Below, piece after piece: positions 6,266 to 7,920 of a DNA stretch of 7,920 bases. Location: the NCBI GenBank assembly GCA_013041995.1, contig JABDRA010000571.1, positions 1 to 7,920 of the forward strand, read 5' to 3'. A program made the translations under genes and the position numbers. The number at the start of each line of letters is the position of its first letter. Position 1 is the first letter of the stretch. Source of the stretch: Anderseniella sp. Its GTDB lineage: Bacteria > Pseudomonadota > Alphaproteobacteria > Rhizobiales > Aestuariivirgaceae. The notes under the pieces were generated by a model that saw only the letters and a program-made list of their open reading frames with translations, did no database searches and was not told the DNA's origin.

Positions 6266-6493
6266 ATGACCAATCTCAAAGTTCGTCAGATCGGAAATTC
6301 TCTCGGGGTGGTTCTGCCCAAAGAAGCATTGTCGAGATTGAATGTTGCAGATGGCGACGTGCTTTATCTGACAGAAGCCCCGGATGGTTCCATGCGTATA
6401 ACACCGTTTGACCCGGCATTTGATGCTCAGATGAAGGCTGCGCGCGAAGGGATGAGCAAATACCGCAACACGCTGCGCGAGCTTGCAAAGTGA
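6266..6493 (+). CDS. AbrB/MazE-family antitoxin
   Basis: A 75-residue antitoxin. Residues 1-47 form the swapped-hairpin AbrB/MazE DNA-binding fold, with the diagnostic VRQIGNSLGVVLPKEAL at 6-22 and GDVLYL near 30-35. Residues 48-75 (ending KYRNTLRELAK) are the charged tail that in such proteins wraps the toxin; a YRN-LRELAK-like tail is typical of AbrB antitoxins paired with Doc toxins. It should neutralise the Doc protein encoded next and, as dimer or complex, repress the promoter just upstream. Its stop codon overlaps the toxin start (GTGA, 6490-6493). The ATG has a modest purine-rich stretch (GAGCGAG, 6255-6261) as ribosome binding site. The classical Doc partner Phd has an unrelated fold family, so this is a hybrid pairing. 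Confidence 0.9.
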   Translation: MTNLKVRQIGNSLGVVLPKEALSRLNVADGDVLYLTEAPDGSMRITPFDPAFDAQMKAAREGMSKYRNTLRELAK

Positions 6494-6876
6494 CTAAGCC
6501 GGTTTGGGTGTTGCGGTCTGTGATTGATGCTATTCACGACATGCAGCTTGCCCAGCATGGTGGTGCGTCTGGTGTCAGGGATGAGGGTCTTCTTGCGTCT
6601 GCGCTTGCCCGTCCGGTCAATAACCATGCCCATGGCGAGACCGATCTTTGCACGCTGGCAGCGGCCTATGCGTTTGGTATCGTCCGTAATCATCCCTATG
6701 TCGACGGCAACAAGCGGACGGCGTTTCTTGCGGCTTACATCTTTCTGCGCATGAACGGCCTGGAACTGGTGGCGGATGAAATCAGCGCAACAACGGTCAT
6801 GCTGACCCTTGCCACCGGAGACAGCAGTGAGGATGAATATGCAGCCTGGTTGCGAGTTAACACAAAAACATTGTGA
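6490..6876 (+). CDS. doc: Doc-type (death-on-curing) toxin, Fic fold
   Basis: A 128-residue toxin, the usual Doc length. The known member (phage P1 Doc) is a kinase that phosphorylates elongation factor Tu and so stops translation. The active-site loop is HPYVDGNKRTAF at 68-79: His68 is the catalytic base and the NKR ending is the Doc variant, unlike the GNGR of AMP-transferring Fic proteins. Tyr70 and Gly73 replace the Phe and Ala of P1 Doc, which is common in chromosomal relatives. GVRDEGLLASALARP (28-42) is the conserved N-terminal block. GTG at 6490 is the start: it overlaps the antitoxin stop by four bases, implying translational coupling, and WVLRSVIDAIHDMQLAQHGG is the normal family N-terminus. 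No residue loss is apparent, so it looks active. It is convergent with the 110-residue gene; the 64 bp between hold no clear terminator. Confidence 0.92.
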   Translation: MTKPVWVLRSVIDAIHDMQLAQHGGASGVRDEGLLASALARPVNNHAHGETDLCTLAAAYAFGIVRNHPYVDGNKRTAFLAAYIFLRMNGLELVADEISATTVMLTLATGDSSEDEYAAWLRVNTKTL

Positions 6877-6940
6877 CGTTGTGGCCAATAGCTCTCAAAC
6901 ATGAATTGAGGCGCATCCTCCCACTCCAAAAATGAAGCCG

Positions 6941-7273
6941 TTAAATTCCTTGATCGCCCGGCAGTTCGTTTTCCTGGAGCCAATCATCAAAGCCGTGCTC
7001 GCGCAACAATTTCACCATTACCTTTTTTCGCTGCCTGTTTGGTTCCAGGTGGGCATCAGCCAGGGCCGCCATTGCAAAATGATATCCATCTCCTGCACTC
7101 ACATACCCGCAGGCTTCCAGAACTTTCGCTATATTTCTGAGACTCAATCGTTCGCTCAGGATTGCAGCAGCAGCTTCAAGATGTTCTTCGGACACACCAC
7201 CGGGAAACGCAGACTTCAGCATGTAACGACTAGAAACCAGATAGGGAGGCAGTTCTTTTTCAACTTTCTTCAT
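6941..7273 (-). CDS. Small helical protein, possibly DUF3349 family
   Basis: A 110-residue soluble, mostly alpha-helical protein with no signal peptide or membrane segment. I do not recognise it with certainty. The order of blocks resembles DUF3349, a small domain best known from mycobacteria whose role is unknown: LKSAFPGGVSEEHL at 19-32, a helix pair ILSERLSLRNIAKVLEACGY at 38-57, a short helix, then RQRKKVMVKLLREHGFDDWL at the end. It could equally be an unrelated hypothetical. The ATG at 7273 has an AGG about seven bases upstream. It begins 29 bases after the stop of the quinone-oxidoreductase-type gene on the same strand, so the two are probably co-transcribed with this gene second. Confidence 0.75.
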   Translation of the reverse strand: MKKVEKELPPYLVSSRYMLKSAFPGGVSEEHLEAAAAILSERLSLRNIAKVLEACGYVSAGDGYHFAMAALADAHLEPNRQRKKVMVKLLREHGFDDWLQENELPGDQGI

Positions 7274-7302
7274 CGCAGACCTGCGTCACTCATGTGAATA
7301 TC

Positions 7303-7920
7303 TCAGGGTGTCACAATCACCTTGCCGCGCACTTCACGCCGGGCAATGGCCAACAGGGCATCGGCTGTTTCCTCAAGCGGATAAACCTTGTGTATGTGCG
7401 GCTTGATTTTTCCCGCTAAAACCCAGTCCAGAAGCTGGGCCATGTTTGCCCGGTGCCGTGACGGCTCGCGCACCAGGTGATCGCCCCAGAATACACCAAC
7501 GATCTGGCAGCCCTTCAACAGGGCAAGGTTCAGCGGAATTTTGGGGATACCGCCACCGGCAAAGCCCACGACCAGAAACCGCCCTTTCCAGCCTATCGCC
7601 CGCAGCGCCGGTTCGGCCAGGTCCGCCCCGACCGGGTCATAGATCACATCCACGCCCTTGCCGTCGGTGAGTTCCTTCAGGCGGGTCTTCAGATCCTCAT
7701 CGGTGTAATTCAGCGTTTCGTCCGCGCCAAGCGTTCGGCAGAACTCCAGCTTGTCGTCGGATGACGCACACGCGATCACCCGTGCACCCATGGCCTTGCC
7801 GATCTCAACCGCTGCCTGCCCGACACCACCTGAGGCGCCCAGCACGGCAAGGGTCTCTCCCGGCTGCAGGTCGGCACGATCCTTCAGCGCATGCAGCGAT
7901 GTGCCATAGGTCACGATAAG
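7303..7920 (-). CDS. NADPH:quinone oxidoreductase family (MDR) protein, 5'-truncated
   Basis: C-terminal 205 residues of a medium-chain dehydrogenase/reductase of the zinc-free quinone-oxidoreductase type, normally about 325 residues; the N-terminal GroES-like domain lies beyond the right edge. Members reduce quinones or enone/enoyl substrates with NADPH in the cytoplasm. Seen (fragment numbering): YGTSLHALKDRADLQPGE at 5-22; the nucleotide-binding LGASGGVGQAA at 27-37; GVDVIYDPVG; GRFLVVGFAGG; the GVFWGDHLVREP block; and the C-terminal PLEETADALLAIA-REVRGKVIV. The frame is open through base 7920, so the GTG at 7914 is an internal codon. The exact substrate is unknown. It is the first visible gene of a likely two-gene transcript with the 110-residue gene. 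Confidence 0.9.
   Translation of the reverse strand, partial: LIVTYGTSLHALKDRADLQPGETLAVLGASGGVGQAAVEIGKAMGARVIACASSDDKLEFCRTLGADETLNYTDEDLKTRLKELTDGKGVDVIYDPVGADLAEPALRAIGWKGRFLVVGFAGGGIPKIPLNLALLKGCQIVGVFWGDHLVREPSRHRANMAQLLDWVLAGKIKPHIHKVYPLEETADALLAIARREVRGKVIVTP

Noticed and set aside
6266..6876. MazEF module
   Set aside because: The antitoxin is MazE-fold, but the toxin has the Fic/Doc HPYVDGNKR motif and not the MazF fold.

Overview
The window is chromosomal-looking DNA of moderately high GC. It most likely comes from an alphaproteobacterium of the Rhizobiales/Rhodobacterales type. The grounds are an HSD10-like 3-hydroxyacyl-CoA dehydrogenase, a small twin-transmembrane HIG1-like protein, and two dispersed inverted-repeat elements of the kind that litter such genomes. 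The assignment is inference, because the window holds no rRNA or other marker gene.

Layout, left to right. The 3' part of an acyl-CoA dehydrogenase (+) ends at 963. A 303-bp near-palindromic element (966-1268) follows and abuts the start codon of a classical SDR oxidoreductase (+, 1269-2159). Next come a 62-residue twin-transmembrane protein (+, 2235-2423), a convergent HSD10-type 3-hydroxyacyl-CoA dehydrogenase (-, 2439-3224) and a divergent YkvA/DUF1232 protein (+, 3343-3744). A second small inverted repeat (3808-3891) lies at the 3' end of a stand-alone GcvT-like, folate-dependent aminomethyltransferase-family protein (-, 3917-5014). That gene is divergent from a GcvA-like LysR regulator (+, 5195-6061). 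A strong sigma70-type promoter then drives a two-gene toxin-antitoxin module (+, 6266-6876): an AbrB/MazE-fold antitoxin and a Doc (Fic-fold) toxin, overlapping by GTGA. The window closes with two minus-strand genes, a 110-residue protein of uncertain family (possibly DUF3349) and the C-terminal two thirds of an NADPH:quinone-oxidoreductase-type MDR protein, probably in one transcript.

How the genes fit together. The acyl-CoA dehydrogenase and the HSD10-like enzyme catalyse two different steps of acyl-CoA beta-oxidation or branched-chain acyl-CoA breakdown, so the left half has a fatty/branched acyl-CoA flavour. The strand changes show that the genes do not form one operon. The LysR/aminomethyltransferase pair looks like a regulator with its divergent target, probably a demethylation or C1-transfer step onto tetrahydrofolate with an unknown substrate. 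The toxin-antitoxin pair is a self-contained accessory module.

I found no CRISPR array, tRNA, rRNA, transposase or phage gene. I see no clear sign of a large undescribed system. The parts most worth a second look are the palindromic element touching the SDR start codon, the orphan GcvT-like gene with its LysR partner and possibly leaderless start, and the Doc module paired with an AbrB-type antitoxin.
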